Both the position numbers and the translations under genes were made by a program. A stretch of 64,000 nt of DNA, from the NCBI RefSeq assembly GCF_001424305.1, contig NZ_LMPD01000003.1:757659-821658 (forward strand), written 5' to 3'. This document shows, one piece after another, positions 19,795 through 27,569 of this stretch. Position 1 is the first letter of the stretch. Every line of letters begins with the position of its first letter. The notes beneath the pieces are model-generated. The model saw nothing but the letters and a program-made list of their open reading frames with translations, had not been told where the DNA came from and did not search any database. The stretch is from Pedobacter sp. Leaf176. Its GTDB lineage: Bacteria > Bacteroidota > Bacteroidia > Sphingobacteriales > Sphingobacteriaceae.

Positions 19795-20139
19795 TCAATT
19801 CATAACTTCTGCTTCTTTAACGGAAACTTCCATTACCACGATTTCTGTTGTGTAACGCTTGCTGCCGTCTTTGGCTTCATAAAAATTATTCAGTAACCGG
19901 CCTTCAATCGTTAGATAAGTGCCCTTTTTTATTTTCAGTTCCGCAACATCTGCCTTGGCGTTCCAGAAAGTCAGGTTAAACCATTGTGTATTCTTGACTT
20001 CTTCCCCGGAAGCATTTTTATAATAGTCATTTACAGCCAGCCTAACCTTTGCCACTTTTTGTGTTGCCGATATTTTTTTAACTTCCGCATCAGCACCTGC
20101 AAAACCGCTTAATACCACCTTGTTTGTTACGTTTTCCAT
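19795..20139 (-). CDS. ssb: Single-stranded DNA-binding protein, short form
   Basis: A 114-residue OB-fold protein that coats single-stranded DNA: NKVVLSGFAGADAEVKKI, VRLAVNDYYKNASGEEVKNTQWFNLTFWNAKADVAE, GTYLTIEGRLLNNFYEAKDGSKRYTTEIVV. It ends right after the OB fold (KEAEVMN) and lacks the acidic DDxIPF-like tail by which housekeeping SSB recruits partners. It is therefore probably an accessory SSB rather than the main chromosomal one. It stands alone between repeat regions. Confidence 0.92.
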   Translation of the reverse strand: MENVTNKVVLSGFAGADAEVKKISATQKVAKVRLAVNDYYKNASGEEVKNTQWFNLTFWNAKADVAELKIKKGTYLTIEGRLLNNFYEAKDGSKRYTTEIVVMEVSVKEAEVMN

Positions 20140-20685
20140 GATCTTATAAATTATTTTCTAAATATTAACGAACAGCAACCACCCTGGCTACCGACAGGAC
20201 AAAGTTTGCAACAGGCATGAAAATTATCCGTACAATAAGTATTTATAGTCGTTTATAAACGTTTAACCTGAAAGTAATGCGCCGCAACCGGCCAATACGA
20301 GGATTAGTTAGACATAAGTTATTTGCGTAAACAGTTGCCTCAGGCCCATCATAGGATGGCGGAAATACAGATCCGCCATTCAGTTGCTCATGATTCCGGT
20401 ATTAATTAAACCGGACAAAAGACAGCATCAACAGGGAAATTGCTTTTAAAACATGTGCAAAAATTAATTAGCCACGGAAACACAGAAATCACGGAGGAGA
20501 TTAAAGTTTTCCTGTTTTTCGTGCTTCCGTGGCAAACATAATGCTTAGGCATGCTCAAAAAGAGGAAGAATTATCAGAGAAAAGTTAAAAGCGATTTCCC
20601 TTGACAGCACCAACACCTGTTTTGAAATGGAAAGAATTATCCTTATTTTTAGTCATCATCCCATAATAAACAAACAGAAATTATT
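20140..20685. other. Intergenic stretch with one long inverted repeat
   Basis: No convincing gene. GCCACGGAAACAC (20471-20483) and GTGCTTCCGTGGC (20521-20533) form an inverted repeat (12 of 13 pairs) with a 37-nt centre that itself carries CACGGAGGAG and TTTTCCTGTTTTTCGTG; this looks like a small palindromic repeat of the genome. The 20650-20685 part, with an AT-rich box, probably holds the promoter of the zinc-finger gene. Confidence 0.5.
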
Positions 20686-21042
20686 ATGGAACGCTTTTGC
20701 CTCGATTGCGGTTCGCCTGTTAAAGGCCGATCCGACAAAAAATATTGCGACGATTTATGCCGCAACAACTATAACAACCACCTTAAAACTGAAGATAACC
20801 TGGTGGTTAAGAAGGTCAACTGTATTTTGAAACGAAACCGCAGCATCCTTTCCAAACTAAATCCGGAAGGAAAAACAAAGAAAATCAGCCGGAAAAAATT
20901 GCTTTATGAGGGTTTCAATTTAGATTATTTCACCTCTGTATACCAAAACCAAACCGGTAAAACCTACACGTTCTGCTACGAACATGGTTTCCTGAGTTTG
21001 GGTGACGATGAATTTTTATTAGTTAAAAGGGAGGAGAAATGA
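20686..21042 (+). CDS. Small zinc-ribbon protein
   Basis: A 118-residue protein with an N-terminal four-Cys zinc ribbon (Cys 5, 8, 21, 25; FCLDCGSPVKGRSDKKYCDDLC), like DUF2116-type ribbons, a Lys/Arg-rich middle (LKRNRSILSKLNPEGK) and a C-terminal part with a regular aromatic pattern (YEGFNLDYFTSVYQ, YTFCYEHGFLSLGDDEFLLV). Basic charge suggests nucleic-acid contact. This is a frequent Bacteroidota hypothetical protein with no known function. It is the first of eight consecutive plus-strand genes of the accessory island. Confidence 0.8.
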   Translation: MERFCLDCGSPVKGRSDKKYCDDLCRNNYNNHLKTEDNLVVKKVNCILKRNRSILSKLNPEGKTKKISRKKLLYEGFNLDYFTSVYQNQTGKTYTFCYEHGFLSLGDDEFLLVKREEK

Positions 21043-21140
21043 TGGCTGAAATAGTTTGGTTAACGATTCCTACAATATATGCGAGTACAAAAACATGAGA
21101 AGGAATGGTGTGTCCTCCATAAAAGCGGGGTTTTAGAAAC

Positions 21141-21244
21141 GCCTAACAATGGTTTTACAAAATTGCCGGAAATCATCTTTATCCTGTTATATTGCAAAGA
21201 AGTTTATTTCTAGCCCGTCAACTTTCCAAAGCGCCAGAACGTTA
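21141..21244. repeat. attC-like imperfect palindrome A
   Basis: Begins GCCTAACAATGGTTTTACAA and ends CCAAAGCGCCAGAACGTTA; the two ends pair imperfectly (TAAC with GTTA, GG/CC, TT/AA, TTG/CAA). The centre contains AAGTTTATTTCTAGCCC, also found with small changes in elements B (23031) and C (26344). Between the zinc-ribbon stop (21042) and this element a small truncated frame ends in TAG at 21136. Size and terminal TAAC...GTTA recall integron recombination sites. Confidence 0.55.
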
Positions 21245-21272
21245 TTTGGTATTCAACTTCACACCTACATTA

Positions 21273-22361
21273 ATGAACAGAATGACGATATATATAATTT
21301 TAGGAATTTTTGCATTATCTGTTATTGCTTACTTTGTTTTCAGACAAAAGCCAAAATCAGAGTTGGAAAACTATTTAATTTCGTCACAATCACAAAGTAA
21401 CGACAGGATTAAGAATTTGAACCTCGATAAACCTTCAGAAAATGCTTCTTACACTTTGGACACTAATAAACTTTCATTTCCGGACATAATTAGAGAGACG
21501 GAGAATATGGAGTATAAGGCAGACAATGAAAGAGAGTGGGTCATAAATTTGACTTCGACTGAAAGTGTTTCATTCAAGAAATCCGACTTCGATAAAATGT
21601 TTGACTATGATTGGAGAAGCAAATTTCATTCAACAATCTATGGCTTTTCACCTGAAGAAAATCGATGGACATATGCAGATGCTGGTGACAGTCCTGAAGT
21701 TTTTAGTAAACTTCAAGTTGCAGTGGATATACAAGATGTTTTTAATGAAGAAACACCAGATTATAACCGTCAAAAACTGAAACGCTACATAGACGAATTA
21801 GAAAAGAGAATAAAAAAATATCCGATTAAACTAAAGATTGAGCAATCGGAAACTATAGAATCAGCTATCACAAAAGCAAAAAAACTTGTACAATTAAATC
21901 AAGAATTCAATCTTGACGCTATTATTGTTTTACAAGCCGACAACCATTTCAAAGGAATAAAAATGTGGGATGTTTTACAAAGTGTAGGCTTAAAATGGGG
22001 AGATGGTGACTTGTTTCATTGGGGAAACGACAAAAATTATGGACACGACCAAAATTTCAGCGTTTGGACAACGACTGAACCAGGTTACTTTTTTCCTGAA
22101 GAAATAAAACATGGAAATATGAATCCTCAAAACTTGATTTTTGGTTTCTCAATACCAAGATGTGCTGACCCTAAAAATGTTTATGCGATAATGTTAAACT
22201 CAGTTAAGTATTGCCAAAAACGTCTAGGTGGACAAGTCTTAGACAGAAATATGAAACCTTTAGATGAAGAAAAATCAAAGCAAGAATTATCGGCATTTTT
22301 AACACGAATGGAACATAAAGGTTTAATATCAGGTTCTGACAAGGCACTTAGAATGTTTTAA
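21273..22361 (+). CDS. Membrane-anchored protein with ZipA-C-like domain
   Basis: Start chosen at ATG 21273 (MNRMTIYIILG), because upstream residues are read from the palindrome. The 362-residue product has one transmembrane helix at ~5-22, a cytoplasmic linker and, from ~225 to the end, a domain matching the ZipA FtsZ-binding fold: DAIIVLQADNHFKG, WGDGDLFHWG, FSVWTTTEPGYFFPE, IFGFSIPRCADP, and CQKRLGGQVLDRNMK. The whole layout (N-out anchor, linker, C domain) is ZipA's. ZipA was defined in Gammaproteobacteria; the middle region here is not Pro/Gln-rich. Role in division is inferred. Confidence 0.65.
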   Translation: MNRMTIYIILGIFALSVIAYFVFRQKPKSELENYLISSQSQSNDRIKNLNLDKPSENASYTLDTNKLSFPDIIRETENMEYKADNEREWVINLTSTESVSFKKSDFDKMFDYDWRSKFHSTIYGFSPEENRWTYADAGDSPEVFSKLQVAVDIQDVFNEETPDYNRQKLKRYIDELEKRIKKYPIKLKIEQSETIESAITKAKKLVQLNQEFNLDAIIVLQADNHFKGIKMWDVLQSVGLKWGDGDLFHWGNDKNYGHDQNFSVWTTTEPGYFFPEEIKHGNMNPQNLIFGFSIPRCADPKNVYAIMLNSVKYCQKRLGGQVLDRNMKPLDEEKSKQELSAFLTRMEHKGLISGSDKALRMF

Positions 22362-22386
22362 ATGATGGCAATAATGTACAACCCCT

Positions 22387-22534
22387 GCTAGTCCGAGCGG
22401 ATTGTAATTAAATGAATTTGATGGTGCAAGTTTTTAACTCACCAATATAAAAAAGCTAATTTAAATTTAGAAAGTCACTGCCCAAAACTTTCAATTTTTA
22501 GGATACGAGCTACAAGCTCGCATCAGCTTGGGAA
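22387..22534 (+). repeat. R2 interspersed repeat, copy 1
   Basis: About 148 bp, starting GCTAGTCCGAGCGGATTGTA and ending GAGCTACAAGCTCGCATCAG plus a few bases. Two other copies lie at 25603-25742 and 26482-26632. Each contains a 5' hairpin around the AAGTTTTTAACT word and a 3' hairpin GAGCT-aca-AGCTC. No reading frame is shared between copies, so it is non-coding. Confidence 0.8.
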
Positions 22535-22571
22535 ACGGGGAGTGACGGTAACTAAAGAAAAGACCATTATT

Positions 22572-23033
22572 ATGAAATATTTTGATAAAATAAATAAGAA
22601 CAGTTCATATTTTCTTAGTGACATACACGAACCTAATGATAACTCAATTTTCCTGGAAATAAAAAAATCTACCACATCTGATGTTGTCCAAAATATTATG
22701 GTGGGAAAAATAGGGCTAAATGAAAAGCGCAGGATTGAGGTAGATAAAAAGTCAGAATATTTTACTATTCAGTTTGATGGTTACGTCTCTTATCATGTAA
22801 TAGAAGAAGGCTTTATAAACTTTCAAGATAATAAAGATGAATATAAGGCCGGCGAGTTTTCCGTATTTCGTGTATATAGTAAGTCTTCGTATCTTGATTT
22901 CATCTTAAAAGAGACGATTGCAAATGACATCTTCCCTGATGAGATGAAACATTACGGATTATATTGCATGAATCATGTCGTTCATATAATATCTTTAACC
23001 GAGCCAAAGATAGAACTTATCGATTGCACATAA
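22572..23033 (+). CDS. Hypothetical protein in cassette-like position
   Basis: Start taken at ATG 22572 (MKYFDKINKN); a GTG at 22542 would add ten residues that overlap no feature. The 153-residue protein is soluble, with beta-rich character (FTIQFDGYVSYHVIEEGF, EYKAGEFSVFRVYSKSSYLDFI) and ends in IELIDCT. No family recognised. Its TAA stop (23031-23033) is the first three bases of palindrome B, a feature typical of integron gene cassettes. Confidence 0.75.
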   Translation: MKYFDKINKNSSYFLSDIHEPNDNSIFLEIKKSTTSDVVQNIMVGKIGLNEKRRIEVDKKSEYFTIQFDGYVSYHVIEEGFINFQDNKDEYKAGEFSVFRVYSKSSYLDFILKETIANDIFPDEMKHYGLYCMNHVVHIISLTEPKIELIDCT

Positions 23034-23121
23034 CAAGGCGTTTGCAAAATTAGAAGAAAATCATCACCCTGCATAGAGGAAGTTTATCTCTAGCCCCCAC
23101 CATTGCAAAGCCCCGAAAACA
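23031..23121. repeat. attC-like imperfect palindrome B
   Basis: Begins with TAACAAGGCGTTTGCAAAAT, overlapping the upstream stop codon, has the central word AAGTTTATCTCTAGCCCCC, and ends near CATTGCAAAGCCCCGAAAAC. GGCGTTTGCAA pairs with TTGCAAAGCCCC. The closing GTTA end is not visible, so the right end seems worn. Confidence 0.5.
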
Positions 23122-23161
23122 TCACCTGCAACCCTAGCGAGAAACCTCAAACAATAATCCA

Positions 23162-23725
23162 ATGGCTAATTTTATCCAATTCGTAAATGAACTTTCAAAA
23201 CTCGACAAACAAGCAACTGATGAATTAACAAATAAACTACACACTAAAACAATTCAAAAGGGAGCATATTTATTAGAAAACGGAGAAAAGTGCCGAAAAA
23301 TATTTTTCATAGACCAGGGTCTTGTGAAAACCTATTTTAATGGAAAAGATAAAGCGTTTATTATGAAATTTTTCCCGGAAAACTCCATGTTTACCGTTCT
23401 TGATAGTTACATACAAATAACCGTTTCAAATTACACGATTTTGGCTTTGGAAACTACGACCACCACTTTCATTTATAAATCTGATTTGGAAGCACTTTGT
23501 ACAAAACACCATTCAATTGAAACATTTTTCAGAAAACTAGTTTCTTATACTTCAATAAATATGATGAAACGAATAAGTGAAATGCTTGAAGAAAATGCTA
23601 CAGAACGTTATAATCATTTTTTAAAAGAGCATAGTCAACTTCTTCAAAGAATAAGTTTGGGTGATTTGGCAAACTATCTCGGGATTACTCAAGTATCATT
23701 AAGTAGAATCAGAGCTAAGAAATGA
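23162..23725 (+). CDS. Crp/Fnr family transcriptional regulator
   Basis: A 187-residue regulator with a cNMP-binding-like barrel (GAYLLENGEKCRKIFFIDQGLVKTYF) and a C-terminal winged helix (LGDLANYLGITQVSLSRIRAKK) that ends exactly after the recognition helix. No cysteine cluster, so not an FNR-type oxygen sensor. The HXXEE membrane protein follows 67 bp later on the same strand and is its likely partner or target; the two may have moved as one unit. Confidence 0.88.
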   Translation: MANFIQFVNELSKLDKQATDELTNKLHTKTIQKGAYLLENGEKCRKIFFIDQGLVKTYFNGKDKAFIMKFFPENSMFTVLDSYIQITVSNYTILALETTTTTFIYKSDLEALCTKHHSIETFFRKLVSYTSINMMKRISEMLEENATERYNHFLKEHSQLLQRISLGDLANYLGITQVSLSRIRAKK

Positions 23726-23792
23726 TTTTTTATCATTTGTAAAAAGATTTGAAGACCTGTTTATTGAGCTTTGCATTAAAATAGATAAGAAA

Positions 23793-24452
23793 ATGCAAAC
23801 ATCTAAACAAACACAAATTATTAGCGTAACAGTAGCGATCGCTTTTTGTATTATCGCAACAACAATGGGCTACATTAAAATAGGACTTCCGCCAGTTATT
23901 ATTGTTGGAGGCTCCGGCATTATTGGTTTTATATTCTGGTATTTCACATACCTTAAAAATCCAACTGACCCTAAATTAATGCTTCCGCTTTTTGTATTGA
24001 CTGTTGCTTGTTTACAAATACACATTACAGAAGAATATTTAACAGGTTTTGGTCCTGCAATGAGTAGGTTATTTGATATTCCCTGGAGTGAAAAAGGATT
24101 TCTAATGGTATTTGCATTAATCGGACCAACAATTTATACCTTGACAACTCTGGGTTTGTATTACCGAATTCCACTTGCAGGATTTATTGCCTGGTTTATT
24201 TTTATCGGTCCCGGAGTAATGGAGTTTACACATTTTATCTTTCCACTTTTACAACCCGAAATAAAGCCAACAAATTTAAATGCTATAACCGAAAATATAA
24301 ATGGCTCCATAATTTCCAGTATGCCAAACTATTATTATAAAACAACAGGTCATTATTACTTTGCAGGAATGTGGACAGCAACATTACCAATGATACCAGG
24401 AATTTATGCTATTTATCGTTTGACAAAAGAGCATAAATTGCAAAAACAATGA
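23793..24452 (+). CDS. HXXEE domain membrane protein
   Basis: A 219-residue integral membrane protein with about six hydrophobic segments. The family motif H-xx-E-E is visible as IHITEEYLTGF near residue 78, followed by GPGVMEFTHFIFP and the conserved end ATLPMIPGIYAIYRL. The family's function is unknown. It sits directly after a Crp/Fnr gene, a neighbourhood often seen for this kind of regulator, and ends in a basic tail (KEHKLQKQ). Confidence 0.72.
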   Translation: MQTSKQTQIISVTVAIAFCIIATTMGYIKIGLPPVIIVGGSGIIGFIFWYFTYLKNPTDPKLMLPLFVLTVACLQIHITEEYLTGFGPAMSRLFDIPWSEKGFLMVFALIGPTIYTLTTLGLYYRIPLAGFIAWFIFIGPGVMEFTHFIFPLLQPEIKPTNLNAITENINGSIISSMPNYYYKTTGHYYFAGMWTATLPMIPGIYAIYRLTKEHKLQKQ

Positions 24453-24623
24453 AAGCCAAAAATGGCAAGCACCGCCATTATAAGGAGCAAAGTCGAGTTT
24501 TTTAATAGAAGGCAAAATTGAAGATAGCAAATGGTTAAGTTAGTTAGAATATCACGAAATGAATTACCAGCTCCAATCCGAAAAAAAAATGACAACAACT
24601 GCTATTTGCTGAATTTACCGAAG

Positions 24624-25118
24624 ATGAAAAGTAAGATAAACATAAAACTACCGCTGACAGACGTTGAAAAAGCAAATTTAAGAAAGAACAAAATCAAAAT
24701 TACAGACATTCCTGATTTTGCAACAGACGAATTAGAAGCATTGCTTAATGCTACAACCGCACGAGCAAAAGAAATTTATGCATTAGCAGAATTTCAAACT
24801 GTTCCGTCAGTCGGAATAAAATTTGCTGAAGACCTGGTGTTTTTAGGGTATTATTCGCTAAACGAACTAAAAAACAAGAACGGCGCAAAACTGACAGATG
24901 AATACGAACTAAAAAAAGGATATTGGACAGACCCTTGCGTTGAAGACCAGTTCAGATTAGTTGTAAACTTTGCAAACACACATGACACGAATAAAACATG
25001 GTGGGACTTTACGGGAGAACGAAAAAAGTTTCGTACAGAGAACGGTTATCCAAAAAGCAGACCTCAAAAATCGTGGGTTGAAATATTAGGATATACAAAG
25101 AAAGACAAAAAAACCTAA
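24624..25118 (+). CDS. Cdd1-like helix-hairpin-helix protein
   Basis: Start taken at ATG 24624 (MKSKINIKLPL), since the 31 extra residues of a longer frame look unlike the family. The 164-residue product has the 'pathogenicity locus' Cdd1 layout: ALLNATTARAKEIYALAEFQ, a helix-hairpin-helix VPSVGIKFAEDLVFLGYYS, and the conserved end DPCVEDQFRLVVNFA, then WWDFTGERKKFR. Such proteins probably bind DNA non-specifically; their role is unknown. The TAA stop (25116-25118) falls within CCTAAC, the start of a palindrome-like half element. Confidence 0.8.
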   Translation: MKSKINIKLPLTDVEKANLRKNKIKITDIPDFATDELEALLNATTARAKEIYALAEFQTVPSVGIKFAEDLVFLGYYSLNELKNKNGAKLTDEYELKKGYWTDPCVEDQFRLVVNFANTHDTNKTWWDFTGERKKFRTENGYPKSRPQKSWVEILGYTKKDKKT

Positions 25119-25200
25119 CCGCTAAGATGGGTTTTGCATCAGGCTGAACGACACCTTAGACCGATAAACGAATAGACCGGAGTAGCAAAATTGGAAAACC
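25114..25200. repeat. Partial attC-like element
   Basis: CCTAACCGCTAAGATGGGTTTTGCATC (split here: CCTAACCGCTAAG, then ATGGGTTTTGCATC) resembles the left ends of palindromes A and C, including overlap with the upstream stop codon. The right half is only hinted at by AGCAAAATTGG near 25184-25194. It is read as a truncated or diverged member of the same family. Confidence 0.35.
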
Positions 25201-25232
25201 CAATCAAAAAAACCGACATTCTAACGAAATTT

Positions 25233-25595
25233 ATGATAACTCATTTTGAAAATTTAATTAAAAAGGCCTATCCGGCTTTTAACTCAAGAGACATTGATAC
25301 GGCACTTTCGACATTTCACCCAGACGTTCAATGGCCAAAGGCTTTTGAGGGTGGTTATGTAAGTGGACACGACGAAATAAGAGCATACTGGACAAGACAA
25401 TGGACGGAAATAAATCCAACCGTTGAACCAACGGAATTTAATCAAAGACCAAACGGAACATTTGAAGTAACTGTACACCAGATTGTAAAAGACTTGCAAG
25501 GAAACCTAATCTTTAATGGGGAAGTAAAACACATCTATACAATGGAAGACGACTTGTTAAAAAGAATGGATATTGAAATGGAGGAAACAAACTAA
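25233..25595 (+). CDS. SnoaL-like / NTF2-fold protein
   Basis: A 120-residue protein from ATG 25233; a TTG at 25191 would add 14 residues. The NTF2 cone fold is evident: LIKKAYPAFNSRDIDTALSTFHPDVQWPKAFEGGYVSGHDEIRAYWTRQW, then FEVTVHQIVKDLQGNLIFNGEVKHIYTMEDDLLKRMDI. Members act as small isomerases, hydrolases or binding proteins. Catalytic residues cannot be assigned. Followed by repeat R2. Confidence 0.85.
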   Translation: MITHFENLIKKAYPAFNSRDIDTALSTFHPDVQWPKAFEGGYVSGHDEIRAYWTRQWTEINPTVEPTEFNQRPNGTFEVTVHQIVKDLQGNLIFNGEVKHIYTMEDDLLKRMDIEMEETN

Positions 25596-25602
25596 TACCT
25601 TA

Positions 25603-25742
25603 CCAGTCCGGTCTGATTGTAATTAAATGAATTTGCTGGTGCGTGTTTTTAACTCGTACAGATATAAAAAGGCTAATTCTAAATTTAAAATTAGCAAAGC
25701 TTAATTTCATAATTTTTTGATAAGAGCTACAAGCTCCGGACT
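25603..25742 (+). repeat. R2 interspersed repeat, copy 2
   Basis: Starts CCAGTCCGGTCTGATTGTAA eight bases after the SnoaL-like stop and ends GAGCTACAAGCTCCGGACTG. It is the same element as 22387-22534 and 26482-26632, at roughly 70-75% identity by eye. Confidence 0.8.
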
Positions 25743-25780
25743 GTTATATGCCATACAAAAAACTAACCTAGCGATAACAA

Positions 25781-26347
25781 ATGAAAAAAGGATTCCAACT
25801 AATCATTCTAATCATAGCTTTTTATTCATGTTCATCCACTCCGATAACGGAGCAAGTAAAGACAGATGTTCTGAACAATGCTCATTTTGACAAGAAAGGA
25901 TTTCAAAATATAGCGAAGTATGAGCGTTTGGCAAAATTCTTAGAAAAAAACATAGATACTATAATTGAATTTAGATATCATAAGAATATTGTAACTTATT
26001 CACGAGGTGAAGGCAAACCTGATTTAACCTATCTTTCTGATGATGATTGCTATATTTTTTTCCAAGGCAACGCCCAATTTGATATTACAAATGTGCCAGA
26101 CAACCAAAAAAAGGAACTAGATAGTTTATTTCACACATTTCCAGAAAAGGACCTTACATCCTTCGAAGTTTGCAAGGATAGAAAAATTACAATTGAATTC
26201 AAACGTGAACGATTTGATAACGGCTTAGCCTTATTACATACCTTAATTTGGAACATAAAACCCTCATCAAAATCCACATATAACAGAGATAGTATACTTA
26301 CAAATAAATGCATTTATAGAATTAGATTAACAGAACTAGGACGCTAA
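25781..26347 (+). CDS. Hypothetical lipoprotein
   Basis: A 188-residue exported lipoprotein: signal peptide MKKGFQLIILIIAFYSC with Cys 17, then a mixed soluble domain (LAKFLEKNIDTIIEFRYHKN, YLSDDDCYIFFQGNAQFDITNVP, ISFEVCKDRKITIEFKRERF-like strands) ending IYRIRLTELGR. Not recognised as a known family. The TAA stop is the TAA of CTAACG that opens palindrome C, as in integron cassettes. Confidence 0.75.
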   Translation: MKKGFQLIILIIAFYSCSSTPITEQVKTDVLNNAHFDKKGFQNIAKYERLAKFLEKNIDTIIEFRYHKNIVTYSRGEGKPDLTYLSDDDCYIFFQGNAQFDITNVPDNQKKELDSLFHTFPEKDLTSFEVCKDRKITIEFKRERFDNGLALLHTLIWNIKPSSKSTYNRDSILTNKCIYRIRLTELGR

Positions 26348-26466
26348 CGGCATATAATAAGGGTTTGGCAAAACTTGGTGTAAGTTCTTCTTTAACCGTT
26401 CAAGCTTTTTAGCAACTTTACTCTAGCCACCAAGCTTCGCCAAACCCCGGTACGTTAGGTGCAAGC
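26344..26466. repeat. attC-like palindrome C (best preserved)
   Basis: Left end CTAACGGC, then GGGTTTGGCAAAACTTGGTG; right end CACCAAGCTTCGCCAAACCCCGG, then CGTTAG. The arms pair over ~20 positions plus the terminal CTAACG/CGTTAG, with a ~45-nt centre containing AACTTTACTCTAGCC. It closes with GTTAGGTGCAAGC (26454-26466), where GTTAGGT fits the integron core GTTRRRY. The upstream gene stops inside its first bases. Confidence 0.6.
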
Positions 26467-26481
26467 AGGACGTATACTCTT

Positions 26482-26632
26482 GTTAGTCCGGTCGGATTGC
26501 AAGTAATGAACTTGCCGGTGCAAGTTTTAACTTGTACCCATTTTAAAAAAACCGCAGCTTTAAAATTTAGAATCGCGAGTGTAAACCTTCCTATTTTTTG
26601 AGATGAGTCACAAGCTCTCACCAGCCTGGGGA
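26482..26632 (+). repeat. R2 interspersed repeat, copy 3
   Basis: Starts GTTAGTCCGGTCGGATTGC just after palindrome C and ends CTCACCAGCCTGGGGA. The 5' hairpin is best seen here (CAAGTTTTAACTTG flanked by GGTG and TACC). Confidence 0.8.
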
Positions 26633-26716
26633 ATCCTAATGCTATTGCAGCGCTTTAAGATTAGCTTCGCTAAGCACTTCGTGGTTCCAGCCAGCCTGCG
26701 GTAGGCAGGCGCGAGA
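26633..26716. repeat. Dispersed repeat, inverted copy at 55785-55863
   Basis: The words GCGCTTTAAGATTAGCTTCGCT and CGTGGTTCC, then GCGCGAGA (the first is 20-plus bases when extended) occur in reverse complement at 55785-55863, where they join a REP-like hairpin. Here the hairpin is altered to CAGCCTGCGGTAGGCAGGCG. Confidence 0.7.
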
Positions 26717-27191
26717 TTCTATAGCAACTGGATGATGGGAACGAAATAAAATTCTGGTCTTAGCTGCTATATCTACTTAATACAGCCGATTTAAATCCTG
26801 AGGCATTGAAATATTGGAAAATCACCTATCTATTCTAATGTTATCAAATTAACTTTTGGAATGGACTTCATTCACAATTAAGGCGGAGTTTGGTCGGGTA
26901 CAATTGTCATAAGTCCGACCAAATCCCGACCTAAGTCCGTCGAAAGTCCATCGAAACGGTTATGCTGTTAGCGCTTGTCCTACAATGGGATAGGATTACA
27001 ATCGAATTCATATCACTGATATTGGTTTACATTTCTGATTGATAATCCTTAATCAGGTATACACCATTGTCATTATATAAATGTACCATTGCTATCAGAA
27101 TGGTGCAGATAAGGAAACACTTCTGTTCCAATCCCTATAGAAAACCAAAACTCTACCGGTATTTGATAAAATTTTTAATAAAAATTTGCGA
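26717..27191. other. Non-coding gap before the ArsR operon
   Basis: No gene seen. The stretch holds GTCGG/GACCAAA repeats near 26890-26950 (GGTCGGGTA, AAGTCCGACCAAATCCCGACC) and AT-rich sequence toward the ArsR promoter. It marks the right border of the accessory island. Confidence 0.4.
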
Positions 27192-27235
27192 AACCGAATA
27201 GTTGCACATATATTTGTGCAACCGAATAGTTTCAC
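27192..27235. promoter_or_regulatory. Probable ArsR-type operator
   Basis: AACCGAATAGTTGCAC (27192-27207) is repeated as AACCGAATAGTTTCAC (27220-27235), and the middle forms the palindrome GTTGCAC-N8-GTGCAAC (27201-27222). It ends 16 bp before the regulator's start codon, the usual place for autoregulation by ArsR proteins. Confidence 0.65.
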
Positions 27236-27251
27236 ATTTAAATTTACCCTG

Positions 27252-27569
27252 ATGAGAAGAGATATTTTTCAAGCCGTAGCCGACCCTACCCGAAGAGCCA
27301 TTATCATGTTAATTGCTTTACAGGCGATGACCCCTAATGCGATTGCCGAAAACTTTAACACCACCAGGCAAGCCGTTTCCAAGCATCTCCGGATTTTAAC
27401 GGAGTGCAATTTAGTAAAGCAGGAACAACAGGGCCGCGAAATTTACTATTCCCTGGAAATTGAGAAAATGGAGGAAATAGACAAATGGATAAATGAATTA
27501 AGAAAAATTTGGGAAACCAGATTTAATCAGCTCGATGATGTATTATCAATACTTAAAAACCAGAAATAA
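27252..27569 (+). CDS. ArsR family transcriptional regulator
   Basis: A 105-residue winged-helix repressor starting [18 protein letters not shown] at ATG 27252; a longer frame would begin inside the operator. The recognition region is [34 protein letters not shown]. There are no metal-binding Cys, so it belongs to the group paired with AHSA1/SRPBCC proteins. Its TAA overlaps the ATG of the next gene by one base (TAATG), indicating translational coupling. Confidence 0.92.
   Translation: MRRDIFQAVADPTRRAIIMLIALQAMTPNAIAENFNTTRQAVSKHLRILTECNLVKQEQQGREIYYSLEIEKMEEIDKWINELRKIWETRFNQLDDVLSILKNQK

Noticed and set aside
20627..20830. 67-codon frame overlapping the zinc-ribbon gene
   Set aside because: It is a shifted reading of the same DNA; the 20686 frame has the four-Cys ribbon and longer length.
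20686..26640. An integrase gene for the cassette-like array
   Set aside because: No tyrosine recombinase motifs seen in any frame of the window; if one exists it is elsewhere.
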